Positions 1 through 7,406 of a stretch of 41,921 nt of DNA are shown in pieces. The position numbers and the translations under genes were made by a program. The stretch is from DYIU01 sp038326775 (lineage in GTDB: Bacteria; Actinomycetota; Geothermincolia; Fen-727; Anoxymicrobiaceae): contig JBBQKJ010000025.1 in NCBI GenBank assembly GCA_038326775.1, positions 1-41,921 on the forward strand. The letters run 5' to 3'. The notes beneath the pieces were generated by a model. The model was given only the letters and a program-made list of their open reading frames with translations, was not told the DNA's origin and did no database searches. How positions within the stretch are numbered: the stretch's first letter is position 1; every line of letters starts with the position of its first letter.

Positions 1-148
1 GGGCGTGGAGATGGTCATGCCGGGTGACAACACCGAGATGGACATCGAGCTCATAACCCCGGTGGCCATGGAAGAGGGCCTGCGCTTCGCCATTCGCGAG
101 GGCGGCCGCACCGTCGGGGCTGGAAGGGTAATCAAGATAGAGAAGTGA
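1..148 (+). CDS. tuf: Elongation factor Tu, C-terminal end (partial)
   Basis: The window opens inside a reading frame (codons from position 2) whose last 48 residues are the end of EF-Tu domain 3, including the pieces VEMVMPGDN, LITPVAMEEGLRFAIREGGRTVGAG and the terminal VIKIEK. EF-Tu is the GTPase that delivers aminoacyl-tRNA to the ribosome; this part is the beta-barrel that contacts tRNA and EF-Ts. Everything upstream, including the G domain, is outside the window. It lies 55 bp before rpsJ, the usual junction of the str and S10 operons in bacteria. Identification is firm, although only the tail is visible. Confidence 0.95.
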   Translation, partial: GVEMVMPGDNTEMDIELITPVAMEEGLRFAIREGGRTVGAGRVIKIEK

Positions 149-203
149 TGACCGCGTGCAAGCCGGCGGAAGGACGCCTGCTGCCTAGCGGAGAGGGACG
201 CGT

Positions 204-512
204 GTGAGCAGAGAAAAGATTCGGATAAGGCTAAAGGCCTACGACCACGAGATAATCGACCAGTCGGCTCGTATGATCGTGGAGACGGCAAGGAAGACCG
301 GGGCGAGCGTTGCGGGACCGGTGCCGCTTCCTACCGAAAAAAACGTTTACTGCGTTATCCGGTCGCCTCACGTGGACAAGGACTCTCGTGAGCAGTTCGA
401 GATCAGGACGCACAAACGCCTCATTGACATACTCGACCCCACGCCGGCCACGGTTGACGCCCTGATGGGCATGGACCTGCCCGCGGGCGTGGATATAGAG
501 ATCAAGCTCTAA
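204..512 (+). CDS. rpsJ: 30S ribosomal protein S10
   Basis: A full-length S10 of 102 residues starting at GTG, with a GGAGAGGG ribosome binding site 5 to 12 bases upstream. The family core is plain: IRIRLKAYDHEIID at the N-terminus, GPVPLPTEKNVYCVIRSPHVDKDSREQFEIRTHKR in the middle (the loop reaching into the 30S head) and DLPAGVDIEIKL at the end. S10 sits in the 30S head and, as NusE, also joins antitermination complexes. It is the first gene of the S10 operon. No promoter is obvious in the short tuf-rpsJ gap, so read-through from tuf is likely. Confidence 0.98.
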   Translation: MSREKIRIRLKAYDHEIIDQSARMIVETARKTGASVAGPVPLPTEKNVYCVIRSPHVDKDSREQFEIRTHKRLIDILDPTPATVDALMGMDLPAGVDIEIKL

Positions 513-556
513 AGAGGGTTCCTGCGATTGCCGCACGGGCCTGAGAGGATTGCGTT

Positions 557-1198
557 ATGGAGAAGGCGATCTTAGGCGAGAAGCTGGGAATGACACAGGT
601 GTTTAAGGACGACTTGATGATTCCGGTCACGGTGATCAAGGCCGGGCCGTGCGTTGTCACGCAGCTGAAATCGGCCGAGAGGGATGGCTACGAGGCGGTC
701 CAGCTCGGGTTTGGCGAGATGAAGAAGGACCGGGTCACGATGCCTGTGAAGGGCCATCTCAAGAAGGCGGGCTGCGAGGCTGTCAGGATACTGGCGGAGG
801 TGCCTCTCGATCCCTCTGTTTACAAGCCGGGGCAGAAGATAAAGGTCGACGTCTTCGAGGAAGGCGACCGTACCGATGTCAGCGGCGTCAGCAAGGGCAA
901 GGGGTTTGCCGGCGTGATCAAGCGATGGGGCTTCAGCGGGGGGCCGGCGTCGCACGGGTCGAGGTTCCATAGGGCCCCGGGGTCGATCGGGCAGTGCGCA
1001 ACGCCTTCGAGGGTGTTCAAAGGAAAGAAGATGCCGGGAAGGATGGGCGGCGACAAGGTGACCGTTCAGAACCTTCTCGTGGTCGGAGTGGACAGGGAGA
1101 AGGACCTGTTGCTTGTCAAGGGCGCGGTCCCTGGAGCCAGGGGCTCGGTCGTCCTGGTCCGCGAGTCGGTGAAGAGCAAGAAGAAAGCCAAGCGGTGA
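557..1198 (+). CDS. rplC: 50S ribosomal protein L3
   Basis: L3 of 213 residues with an ATG start after a GAGAGG site. It begins with the bacterial hallmark ILGEKLGMTQVF. The central loop GFAGVIKRWGFSGGPASHGSRFHRAPGSIG reaches toward the peptidyl transferase centre and contains the glutamine that is methylated in some bacteria (here in GSIGQCATPSRVFKGKKMPGRMGG). L3 is a primary 23S rRNA binding protein that nucleates 50S assembly. The end is lysine-rich (KSKKKAKR). It is followed after 6 bp by rplD, so the two are translated together. Confidence 0.98.
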   Translation: MEKAILGEKLGMTQVFKDDLMIPVTVIKAGPCVVTQLKSAERDGYEAVQLGFGEMKKDRVTMPVKGHLKKAGCEAVRILAEVPLDPSVYKPGQKIKVDVFEEGDRTDVSGVSKGKGFAGVIKRWGFSGGPASHGSRFHRAPGSIGQCATPSRVFKGKKMPGRMGGDKVTVQNLLVVGVDREKDLLLVKGAVPGARGSVVLVRESVKSKKKAKR

Positions 1199-1204
1199 TA
1201 ACCA

Positions 1205-1840
1205 GTGAAAGTGGCGCTGAGGAACGTTGAAGGTAAGAAGGTGGGCGAGGTGGACCTCTCGGACGAGTTGTTCGGGATAGAGCCCAACACCCACGCCATC
1301 CACCAGGTGGTGCGACTGCAGAGGGCGACCGGCCGCGCCGGCACTGCTGCTACAAAAACCCGCAGCGAGGTCAGGGGCGGGGGCGTGAAGCCCTGGCGAC
1401 AGAAAGGCACCGGCCGCGCCAGGGCCGGCAGCATCCGCGCACCGCACTGGCGGGGCGGCGGGGCCGTCTTCGGGCCCAAGCCCAGGAGCTACGCGTTTCG
1501 GGTGCCCAGGAAGCTCAGGCGGCTCGCGTTTCGCTCGGCCCTTTCGGCCGCCGCTCGCTCAGAGCGCGTGACAGTCATCGAGGATTTCGCGCTGGACACG
1601 CCCAGCACGCGGACCGGGGCCGAGATACTGGGAAGGCTCGAGTTGGATGGACGGGTGATGATAGTGGTAGCGGATGACGACCTCAATGTGGAAAAATCGT
1701 TCCGCAACCTCTCAAACGTCGAGACTTTTCTGCCAAACGAGTTGAACACATACGATTTATTGCGGTTCGACAACCTCCTTTTTCTGAAGGGGGCGCTCGA
1801 GCGTCTGCAGGGAGACGGTGGCGATGAAGTACCCTCATGA
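1205..1840 (+). CDS. rplD: 50S ribosomal protein L4
   Basis: L4 of 211 residues, GTG start. The extended loop that lines the exit tunnel is recognisable from GGGVKPWRQKGTGRARAGS through HWRGGGAVFGPKPRSY, followed by the globular domain with the typical NVEKSFRNLSNVETFLPNELNTYDLL segment. L4 binds 23S rRNA and in enterobacteria represses its own operon; whether that applies here cannot be read from this sequence. Its end overlaps the start of rplW by 17 bp, which suggests translational coupling. Confidence 0.97.
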   Translation: MKVALRNVEGKKVGEVDLSDELFGIEPNTHAIHQVVRLQRATGRAGTAATKTRSEVRGGGVKPWRQKGTGRARAGSIRAPHWRGGGAVFGPKPRSYAFRVPRKLRRLAFRSALSAAARSERVTVIEDFALDTPSTRTGAEILGRLELDGRVMIVVADDDLNVEKSFRNLSNVETFLPNELNTYDLLRFDNLLFLKGALERLQGDGGDEVPS

Positions 1841-2111
1841 TGTCATCCTGTACCCGATAATCAGCGAAAAAAGTTACGCGGCGATAGATGACCGGCGGTA
1901 CACCTTCATGGTGGACCCGCGCTCGAACAAGTCCGAGATAAAGGACGCGGTCGAGCACGTCTTCGACGTGAAGGTCACGGGCGTCAATACCTTAAGGACC
2001 AAGGGGAAGCCCCGCCGCAGGGGCCTGACAGTGGGGCGGACCGCCACGGGCAAGAAAGCCATCGTGACCCTCGCGGAGGGCCAGCGGATCGAGTTCTTCG
2101 AGAGCCGATAG
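1824..2111 (+). CDS. rplW: 50S ribosomal protein L23
   Basis: L23 of 95 residues. I chose ATG at 1824 because GGAGACGG at 1811-1818 gives proper spacing; an in-frame GTG at 1818 would overlap that site. Family features are ILYPIISEKSYAAI near the start, the VDPRSNKSEIKDAVEHVFDVKV helix and the basic loop GKPRRRGLTVGRT. L23 sits at the tunnel exit, where trigger factor and SRP dock, next to L29. The gene starts inside the last codons of rplD. Confidence 0.96.
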   Translation: MKYPHDVILYPIISEKSYAAIDDRRYTFMVDPRSNKSEIKDAVEHVFDVKVTGVNTLRTKGKPRRRGLTVGRTATGKKAIVTLAEGQRIEFFESR

Positions 2112-2126
2112 ACAGCGGGTGGTGAA

Positions 2127-2957
2127 ATGGGCATAAAGAAATACAAGCCGACTTCGCCGGGAAGGCGCTTCGCGACCGTCTCGGACTTCGCCGAGATAAC
2201 CACGGACAGACCTGAGAAGTCCCTGACCCGGCCGCTGACCAAGTCCGGCGGGCGCAACTCCTACGGCAGGAAGACATCGAGGCACCGCGGCGGAGGCGCC
2301 AAGCGCAAGTACCGCGTGGTCGACTTCAAGAGGGACAAGGACGGCATCCCGGCCAGGGTGGCTGAGATAGAGTATGACCCCAACCGGTCCGCGAGGATAG
2401 CGCTCCTCAACTACCGTGACGGTGAGAAGCGCTACATCCTCTGCCCGAACGACCTGGGGGTTGGCGATACGGTAGTTTCGGGTTCGGGAGTTGACGTGCA
2501 GCCCGGCAACGCCATGCCGCTGGGGAGCATTCCGGTGGGCACAATGGTGCACGCTGTCGAGCTCAAGCCCGGTGCCGGGGCCACGATAGTCAGGTCGGCC
2601 GGCACTTCGGCGCAGATAATGGCGCGCGAGGGGGGCTTTGTCAACCTCAGGCTGCCGTCGGGCGAGGTGCGCAAGGTACACCTCGAATGCAGGGCGACCG
2701 TTGGTGTTGTCGGGAACGCCGAGCACGAGCTGATACGCATCGGCAAGGCGGGGGCCTCCAGGCACCGGGGCGTCAAACCGCAGACGAGAGGCGCCGCCAT
2801 GAACCCTGTTGACCACCCCCACGGGGGCGGCGAAGGCAAGTCCAAGTGCGGCCGTCATCCGGTCACTCCCTGGGGCAAGCCGACCCTGGGATATCGTACG
2901 CGAGATAAGAAGAAGCAGTCGAGCAAGTACGTCGTCAGGACCAGGAGACAGAAGTAA
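2127..2957 (+). CDS. rplB: 50S ribosomal protein L2
   Basis: L2 of 276 residues, the standard length. It begins GIKKYKPTSPGRRFATVSDF and carries GGRNSYGRKTSRHRGGG, the RNA-binding middle with IEYDPNRSARIALL, and the C-terminal GAAMNPVDHPHGGGEG motif with the conserved histidine close to the peptidyl transferase centre. L2 is needed for subunit association and catalysis-competent 50S assembly. Its stop codon shares one base with the start of rpsS (TAATG), implying coupled translation. Confidence 0.98.
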   Translation: MGIKKYKPTSPGRRFATVSDFAEITTDRPEKSLTRPLTKSGGRNSYGRKTSRHRGGGAKRKYRVVDFKRDKDGIPARVAEIEYDPNRSARIALLNYRDGEKRYILCPNDLGVGDTVVSGSGVDVQPGNAMPLGSIPVGTMVHAVELKPGAGATIVRSAGTSAQIMAREGGFVNLRLPSGEVRKVHLECRATVGVVGNAEHELIRIGKAGASRHRGVKPQTRGAAMNPVDHPHGGGEGKSKCGRHPVTPWGKPTLGYRTRDKKKQSSKYVVRTRRQK

Positions 2958-3247
2958 TGTCCCGTTCACTCAAGAAGGGTCCATTCGTGGACGAGAGGCT
3001 CATGGCGCGAGTCATGGACTTGAACCGTCGAAACGACAAGGTCGTACTGAAGACCTGGTCGCGCAAGAGCACCATCTTCCCGGAGATGGTGGGGCACACC
3101 ATCGCGGTGCACGACGGCAAGAAGCACGTGCCTGTCTACATCACCGAGAGCATGGTTGGCCACAAATTGGGTGAGTTCGCGCCGTCTCGCATCTTCCGCA
3201 GCCACGGCGGTAAGCTGGCAAAGGAGAAGCGGGCGCGTGTCAGGTAG
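2957..3247 (+). CDS. rpsS: 30S ribosomal protein S19
   Basis: S19 of 96 residues with ATG overlapping the rplB stop. Characteristic segments are SRSLKKGPFVDERLM, the KTWSRKSTIFPEMVGHTIAVHDGKKHVPVYITE core and the GHKLGEFAPSRIFRSHGG end. S19 forms a complex with S13 in the 30S head and contacts the A-site finger and the tRNA. There is nothing unusual about length or sequence. Confidence 0.98.
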   Translation: MSRSLKKGPFVDERLMARVMDLNRRNDKVVLKTWSRKSTIFPEMVGHTIAVHDGKKHVPVYITESMVGHKLGEFAPSRIFRSHGGKLAKEKRARVR

Positions 3248-3266
3248 GCCCGGAAGGACTTAAGAC

Positions 3267-3881
3267 GTGGAGACCAAGGCTAGCGCTAAATATATAAGAG
3301 TCAGCGCGCGCAAGGCGAGGCTGGTCGTTGACCTCATCAGAGGCAAGGACATCGCCGAGGCGCAGCAGATACTCGATTTCTCCGACAAGGCGGCGGCAAG
3401 AGTCGTTTTGAAGATACTCAACTCGGCGATCGCGAACGCGGAGCACAACAACGGGCTCAGCACCGACGATCTGTTCGTCTCCAGGGCATACGTGGACGAG
3501 GGGCCGACGCTCAAGAGGTTTCGTCCCCGCGCGATGGGCCGGGCGACCCGCATCAACAAGCGCACCAGCCATATCACGGTGGTGCTCGACGAGCGCGAGC
3601 AGAGGGCTGAAGGCAAGCGCCGCCGGCTGCCTCGCCTGCCCAGGCGGCCGCGCAAGGCGGCTCCGGACGCGGAGCCGGAGGCTCCGCTGCCCGACGAGGT
3701 CGACGAAGCTCGGTTGAATGCTGACGTAGCCGCCGACGAGGTTCAGGGCGAGGCCGCGGCTCCGGAAGAGCTGCTGAAGGCTGATGCTGACGAAGCTCGG
3801 TTGAATGCTGACGTAAAGCCCGACGACCCCGACGAGCCCGACGAGGCCGACGAAGAAGAAGACGCGGAAAGCGAGGATTGA
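3267..3881 (+). CDS. rplV: 50S ribosomal protein L22 with long acidic C-terminal tail
   Basis: GTG start. Residues 1-110 are a normal L22: KYIRVSARKARLVVDLIRGK at the start, the tunnel-lining hairpin around RAYVDEGPTLKRFRPRAMGRA, and ITVVLDER at the end. L22 usually stops near here (about 110-120 residues). This protein has 204. Residues 112-131 are strongly basic (RRRLPRLPRRPRK) and 132-204 are strongly acidic and alanine- and proline-rich, ending in DEADEEEDAESED. The tail contains DEARLNADV twice, encoded by identical 27-bp copies. L22 spans the exit tunnel to the outer surface, so a tail would probably protrude near the exit; that location is inference. It sits between rpsS and rpsC, 1 bp from the latter. 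Confidence 0.95.
   Translation: METKASAKYIRVSARKARLVVDLIRGKDIAEAQQILDFSDKAAARVVLKILNSAIANAEHNNGLSTDDLFVSRAYVDEGPTLKRFRPRAMGRATRINKRTSHITVVLDEREQRAEGKRRRLPRLPRRPRKAAPDAEPEAPLPDEVDEARLNADVAADEVQGEAAAPEELLKADADEARLNADVKPDDPDEPDEADEEEDAESED
3702..3815 (+). repeat. Exact 27-bp direct repeat inside the rplV tail
   Basis: Two identical 27-base copies at 3702-3728 and 3789-3815 are spaced 87 bp apart (29 codons, in frame). Each encodes DEARLNADV. Exact nucleotide identity, rather than only amino acid similarity, points to a fairly recent in-frame duplication. A diverged relative (DEAATNA, starting at 4726) is in the tail of the next gene, rpsC. Confidence 0.9.
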
Positions 3882-3882
3882 C

Positions 3883-4818
3883 GTGGGCCAGAAAGTACAC
3901 CCTTACGGCTTGAGGCTGGGGATCACCACAAACTGGAAGTCCCGCTGGATTGCCGACAAGGAGTACGCGGACCTGGTGCAGGAGGACATACGCATCCGGC
4001 GGTACCTGGTGGACCGGCTTTCCAACGCCGCGCTCTCGAGCATCGAAATCGAGCGGAAGGCCAAGGCGCTTTCGGTCGATGTCCACACCGCCCGCCCGGG
4101 AATAGTCATAGGGCGCAAGGGCAGCGAGGTGGACAAGATAAGGGACGACCTCATCGCCATATGCGGCCGTGACGTCAATATCAACATCATCGAAGTCCCC
4201 GTTCCGGACCTGGACGCCATGCTGGTGGCCAGGAACATCGCCGATCAGATATCGGGAAGGGTCGCCTTCCGCAGGGCGATGAAGAAGGCCGTGGCCAACA
4301 CCATGAGGCTGGGCGCGCTGGGAATCAAGGTCCAGTGCAGCGGGCGGTTGGGCGGCGCCGAGATGTCGCGCCGCGAGTGGTACCGCGAGGGGCGCGTTCC
4401 TCTTCACACGTTGCGCGCCGACGTGGACTATGGTTTCGTCGAGGCCAGGACGACGTTTGGGCGCATAGGCGTCAAGGTCTGGATCTACAAGGGCGACATC
4501 ACCGGCAAGCGCCAGGACGAACGGGCCATGCCACCTTCTCTCGGCTCCGCGCGACCCTCCAGGCCCCGGCCTCCGCGAGCGGCCGCGAAGCCTCAGCAGC
4601 GGGCCGTGGCCGCAAAGCCTCAGCAGGCGTCGCCGGCAGAGCCGGAAAAGGCTCTGGCCGAGAGTCCCGTGTTGAGTGCCGATACCGCACCGGTGGAGCC
4701 TGAGGCGCCGCCGCGGGTTGAGGTTGACGAAGCTGCGACGAATGCGCAAACCACGGTCGAATCGACCGAAACGCCGCAGGCGCGGGAGGCCGTGGTCGAA
4801 GAGGAGGCAACCGAGTAA
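3883..4818 (+). CDS. rpsC: 30S ribosomal protein S3 with long C-terminal tail
   Basis: GTG start, 1 bp after rplV. Residues 1 to about 211 are a complete S3: GQKVHPYGLRLGITTNWKSR, the KH domain with GIVIGRKGSEVDKIR, and the C-terminal domain with SGRLGGAEMSRREWYREGRVPLHTLRADVDYG and VKVWIYKGDITGKRQ. S3 forms the mRNA entry channel with S4 and S5 and has helicase activity there. About 100 extra residues follow: first a Pro/Ala/Arg/Lys-rich stretch with two AAKPQQ-type units, then an acidic part ending EEEATE. The second half contains DEAATNA, resembling the repeat in the L22 tail. The stop overlaps the rplP ATG by one base. Confidence 0.95.
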   Translation: MGQKVHPYGLRLGITTNWKSRWIADKEYADLVQEDIRIRRYLVDRLSNAALSSIEIERKAKALSVDVHTARPGIVIGRKGSEVDKIRDDLIAICGRDVNINIIEVPVPDLDAMLVARNIADQISGRVAFRRAMKKAVANTMRLGALGIKVQCSGRLGGAEMSRREWYREGRVPLHTLRADVDYGFVEARTTFGRIGVKVWIYKGDITGKRQDERAMPPSLGSARPSRPRPPRAAAKPQQRAVAAKPQQASPAEPEKALAESPVLSADTAPVEPEAPPRVEVDEAATNAQTTVESTETPQAREAVVEEEATE

Positions 4819-5228
4819 TGCTTCAACCCAAGAAACCGCCGCACAGAAAAGTCCAGAGGGGTAGACTGCGGGGCAACTCCAAGGGAGGCACAAAGGTCAA
4901 CTTCGGTGACTTTGGCCTGCAGGCGCTCGAGCCGGCCTGGGTGACCGCGCGTCAGATCGAGGCCGCCAGGGTAGCCATGACTCGGTACATAAAGAGAAGC
5001 GGCAAGGTGTGGATAAACGTATTCCCGCACAAGCCGGTTTCCAAGAAGCCGGCCGAGACCCGCATGGGCAGCGGAAAGGGCAACCCGGAGTTCTGGGTTG
5101 CGCCGGTCAAGCCCGGCAAGGTCATGTTCGAGCTGGCAGGCGTTGCCGAGCCGGTGGCGCGGGAAGCCATCCGCCTGGCTGCGCATAAACTGCCCATGAA
5201 GTGCAGGTTCGTCAAGAGGGAAGATTAA
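4818..5228 (+). CDS. rplP: 50S ribosomal protein L16
   Basis: L16 of 136 residues, starting at an ATG that shares a base with the rpsC stop. Diagnostic segments are MLQPKKPPHRKVQRGR, TKVNFGDFGLQALEPAWVTARQIEAARVAMTR and the GSGKGNPEFWVAPVKPGKVMFEL loop that contacts the A-site tRNA. The position between S3 and L29 is canonical. Length and sequence are ordinary. Confidence 0.98.
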   Translation: MLQPKKPPHRKVQRGRLRGNSKGGTKVNFGDFGLQALEPAWVTARQIEAARVAMTRYIKRSGKVWINVFPHKPVSKKPAETRMGSGKGNPEFWVAPVKPGKVMFELAGVAEPVAREAIRLAAHKLPMKCRFVKRED

Positions 5229-5247
5229 CCGCCTACGGGGGTTTGAG

Positions 5248-5634
5248 ATGCTGCAGACGAAAGACCTTAGGATACTTGATGAGGACGAACTGGAGGACAA
5301 GCTCCGGGAGCTGAAGGAGACACTGTTCAACCTGCGGTTCCAGCACGCGACCGGCCAGCTTGACAACCCCATGAAGCTGAGAGAAGCGCGCCGGGACATA
5401 GCCCGCGTTTGCACGGTGATGACCGAGCACGAGTACTCGATAAACATCGAGGCGGCCCCGGAGGACGCCGGCGAAGAGCCACAGCAGGCCGTCGCCGATC
5501 GAGCTGAGTTGGAAGCGCTGATAGAGGCCGAAGAGGAAATAGAGGAAGAGGTGGCCGAGGAGCGCATAGGCGTTGTCGAAGAGTCGGAAGAGCAGCTCGA
5601 AGAAGAAGTAGAAGAAGAGCTCAGGGACATATAG
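5248..5634 (+). CDS. rpmC: 50S ribosomal protein L29 with acidic C-terminal extension
   Basis: ATG start with a GGGGG site. Residues 1 to about 67 are L29, a two-helix protein at the tunnel exit beside L23: RILDEDELEDKLRELKETLFNLRFQHATGQLDNP and the second helix LREARRDIARVCTVMTEHE. Typical L29 has 60-75 residues; this one has 128. Residues 70-128 are almost all Glu, Ala, Val and Ile (for example LEALIEAEEEIEEEVAEER) and look like an acidic amphipathic helix or coiled coil. It is the third neighbouring ribosomal gene with such a tail. Confidence 0.94.
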   Translation: MLQTKDLRILDEDELEDKLRELKETLFNLRFQHATGQLDNPMKLREARRDIARVCTVMTEHEYSINIEAAPEDAGEEPQQAVADRAELEALIEAEEEIEEEVAEERIGVVEESEEQLEEEVEEELRDI

Positions 5635-5644
5635 GCGGTAAGAA

Positions 5645-5902
5645 ATGGCGAAAAGGGCGTCTCGCAAGGTCAGGGTCGGCAGGGTCGTGTCGGACGGTAT
5701 GGACAAGACCATCGTTGTCGCCGTCGAGTCCCGGGTACGCCACCCCCTGTATGGCAAGACCGTAAAGCGGACCACCAAGCTGTATGCCCACGACGAAGAG
5801 AACCAGTGCGGCTCCGGCGACCTGGTGGAGATAATGGAAACGAGGCCCCTTTCAAAGATGAAGCGCTGGAGGCTGGTCTCGATCGTGGAGAAGGCCAAGT
5901 AA
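5645..5902 (+). CDS. rpsQ: 30S ribosomal protein S17
   Basis: S17 of 85 residues, an OB-fold primary 16S rRNA binder. Visible signatures are RVGRVVSDGMDKTIVVAVESRVRHPLYGK, the KLYAHDEENQCGSGDLVEIMETRPLSK region and WRLVSIVEKAK. ATG start 10 bp after rpmC with a purine-rich site. Normal length and context. Confidence 0.97.
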   Translation: MAKRASRKVRVGRVVSDGMDKTIVVAVESRVRHPLYGKTVKRTTKLYAHDEENQCGSGDLVEIMETRPLSKMKRWRLVSIVEKAK

Positions 5903-5918
5903 GCGCGGGAGACTTCAG

Positions 5919-6287
5919 ATGATCCAGCAGGAGTCGAGGCTAAGGGTAGCGGACAACACAGGAGCAAGGGAAGTGCTCTGCATCAAGGTGCTGGGCGGTT
6001 CGGGCCGCCGATACGCGTCAATCGGCGATGTCATAGTGGGGACTGTCAAGGAAGCCATTCCGGGCTCCCCGGTGAAGAAGGGCGACGTGGTCAGGGCCGT
6101 GGTGGTTCGGACCAAGAAGGAGAAGAGGCGCCCCGACGGTACCTACATCAAGTTCGACGAGAACGCGGTTGTCCTCATCGACAACCAGATGAACCCCCGG
6201 GGCACGAGGATATTCGGGCCGGTGGCGCGTGAGCTCCGGCAGAAGAACTTTATGAAGATCATCTCCCTTTCACCCGAAGTGCTTTAG
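5919..6287 (+). CDS. rplN: 50S ribosomal protein L14
   Basis: L14 of 122 residues, the standard size. It begins MIQQESRLRVADNTGAREVLCIKVLGGS, a near-invariant N-terminus, and continues with VKKGDVVRAVVVRTKKEKRRPDGTYIKFDENAVVLID and the IFGPVARELR end. L14 sits at the subunit interface, forms intersubunit bridges and is the docking site of the silencing factor RsfS. Confidence 0.98.
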   Translation: MIQQESRLRVADNTGAREVLCIKVLGGSGRRYASIGDVIVGTVKEAIPGSPVKKGDVVRAVVVRTKKEKRRPDGTYIKFDENAVVLIDNQMNPRGTRIFGPVARELRQKNFMKIISLSPEVL

Positions 6288-6300
6288 GAGCGAACGGCTG

Positions 6301-6618
6301 ATGAAGAAGCTGCATATTAGAAAAGGCGATACCGTCGAGGTCCTGAAAGGCAAGGACGCCGGCAAACGGGGCAAGGTGCTCAAGGTGGACCCCGTCCGCA
6401 GGCGCCTCGTGGTGGAGGGGGTCAACAGGGCCAAGAAGCACATGCGGCCCAGCCAGGCGAACCCCCAGGGAGGCGTGGTCGACTGGGAGCTGCCGATCGA
6501 TGCGTCCAACTTGATGCTGGTCTGCGGGGGCTGCGAGCGGCCCACCCGGGTCGCCAGGAAGCGCACCGGCGAGAAGTCCTTCGTAAGGGTCTGCAAGAAG
6601 TGCGAGCGGGAGATCTGA
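6301..6618 (+). CDS. rplX: 50S ribosomal protein L24, zinc-ribbon-like form
   Basis: L24 of 105 residues, a KOW-domain assembly initiator: RKGDTVEVLKGKDAGKRGKVLKV, then VEGVNRAKKHMRPSQANPQGG. The C-terminal part has two CxxC pairs (C75/C78 and C98/C101, VCGGCERPTR and VCKKCERE), which could bind zinc. Such Cys pairs are known in some bacterial L24 proteins and lost in others. The stop codon overlaps the ATG of rplE. Confidence 0.96.
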   Translation: MKKLHIRKGDTVEVLKGKDAGKRGKVLKVDPVRRRLVVEGVNRAKKHMRPSQANPQGGVVDWELPIDASNLMLVCGGCERPTRVARKRTGEKSFVRVCKKCEREI

Positions 6619-7190
6619 TGGAAGAGCCAGAGCATGGCAACGGCTACGCGCCGCGCCTTAAGGCCGTATTCGAGGAAGACATAGTCCCGGAGCTGATGGA
6701 GAGATTCGCCTACAAGAACCGGCTCCAGGTCCCGCGGCTGCAGAAGGTCACGGTGAACATGGGAATAGGAGAGGGCACCACCAACCCCAAATCTGTCGAG
6801 TCAGCGGCAGTCGATCTCGGGATAATCACGGGGCAGAAGCCGCTCATCATCAAGGCGAAGAGGTCGGTCGCCGGCTTCAGGCTCAGGGCCGGGATGACAG
6901 TGGGATGCAAGGTGACTGTCCGGGGGGACAGGATGTACGAGTTCCTTGACCGCCTTCTGTCCATCGCCCTGCCCAGGGTGAGGGACTTCCGGGGTCTGCC
7001 CCGAAAATCGTTCGACGGGCATGGGAACTACAGCATGGGGCTGGACGAGCAGCTCATCTTCCCGGAGATCGACTACGACAAGATAGACAAGGTCCGCGGA
7101 ATGGACATAACCGTGGTGACGTCGGCGCAAACTGACGAGGAGGGGGAAGCCCTGCTCGAGGCGCTGGGCTTTCCGTTCAAGGCGAACTAG
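6618..7190 (+). CDS. rplE: 50S ribosomal protein L5
   Basis: L5 of 190 residues. I chose ATG at 6618 because it overlaps the rplX stop and has GCGGGAG just upstream; an upstream GTG at 6600 would add six non-family residues. Family segments are RLQKVTVNMGIGEGTTNPK, the KAKRSVAGFRLRAGMTVGCKVTVRG strand and the SFDGHGNYSMGLDEQLIFPEIDYDKI loop. L5 binds 5S rRNA and touches S13 across the subunit bridge. Confidence 0.96.
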   Translation: MEEPEHGNGYAPRLKAVFEEDIVPELMERFAYKNRLQVPRLQKVTVNMGIGEGTTNPKSVESAAVDLGIITGQKPLIIKAKRSVAGFRLRAGMTVGCKVTVRGDRMYEFLDRLLSIALPRVRDFRGLPRKSFDGHGNYSMGLDEQLIFPEIDYDKIDKVRGMDITVVTSAQTDEEGEALLEALGFPFKAN

Positions 7191-7208
7191 ACGTACCAGG
7201 AGGAGCAC

Positions 7209-7394
7209 TTGGCTAAGAAGGCGCTGGTAGTAAAGCAGAAGAGACCGCAGAAATACTCCACCCGGAACTATAACCGCTGCAAGCGGTGCGGGAGGCCAAG
7301 GGCCTATTACCGCAAGTTCCACCTGTGCCGCATCTGCCTTCGGGAGCTTGCCCACAGGGGAGAGTTGCCGGGCGTCACCAAGTCGAGCTGGTAG
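7209..7394 (+). CDS. rpsN: 30S ribosomal protein S14, zinc type (S14Z)
   Basis: A 61-residue S14 beginning at TTG with a strong AGGAGG site ending 4-5 bases upstream. It is the short, zinc-binding form: C24, C27, C40 and C43 make two CxxC pairs (RCKRCGRP and LCRICLRE). The KSSW terminus is conserved. Many bacteria carry a longer zinc-free paralogue for zinc starvation; none lies in this window. Confidence 0.97.
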   Translation: MAKKALVVKQKRPQKYSTRNYNRCKRCGRPRAYYRKFHLCRICLRELAHRGELPGVTKSSW

Positions 7395-7406
7395 GGAGGC
7401 GACTAG

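Noticed and set aside
572..1447. Long minus-strand open frame opposite rplC and rplD
   Set aside because: It lies entirely opposite two certain ribosomal genes, has no family similarity that I recognise and no ribosome binding site; high-GC antisense frames stay open by chance.
3702..3815. CRISPR-like repeat
   Set aside because: Only two copies, in frame inside a coding tail.
3574..4893. 439-codon minus-strand open frame opposite the rplV and rpsC tails
   Set aside because: Composition is Arg/Pro/Leu-rich as expected from the reverse of acidic tails; no start context and no family.
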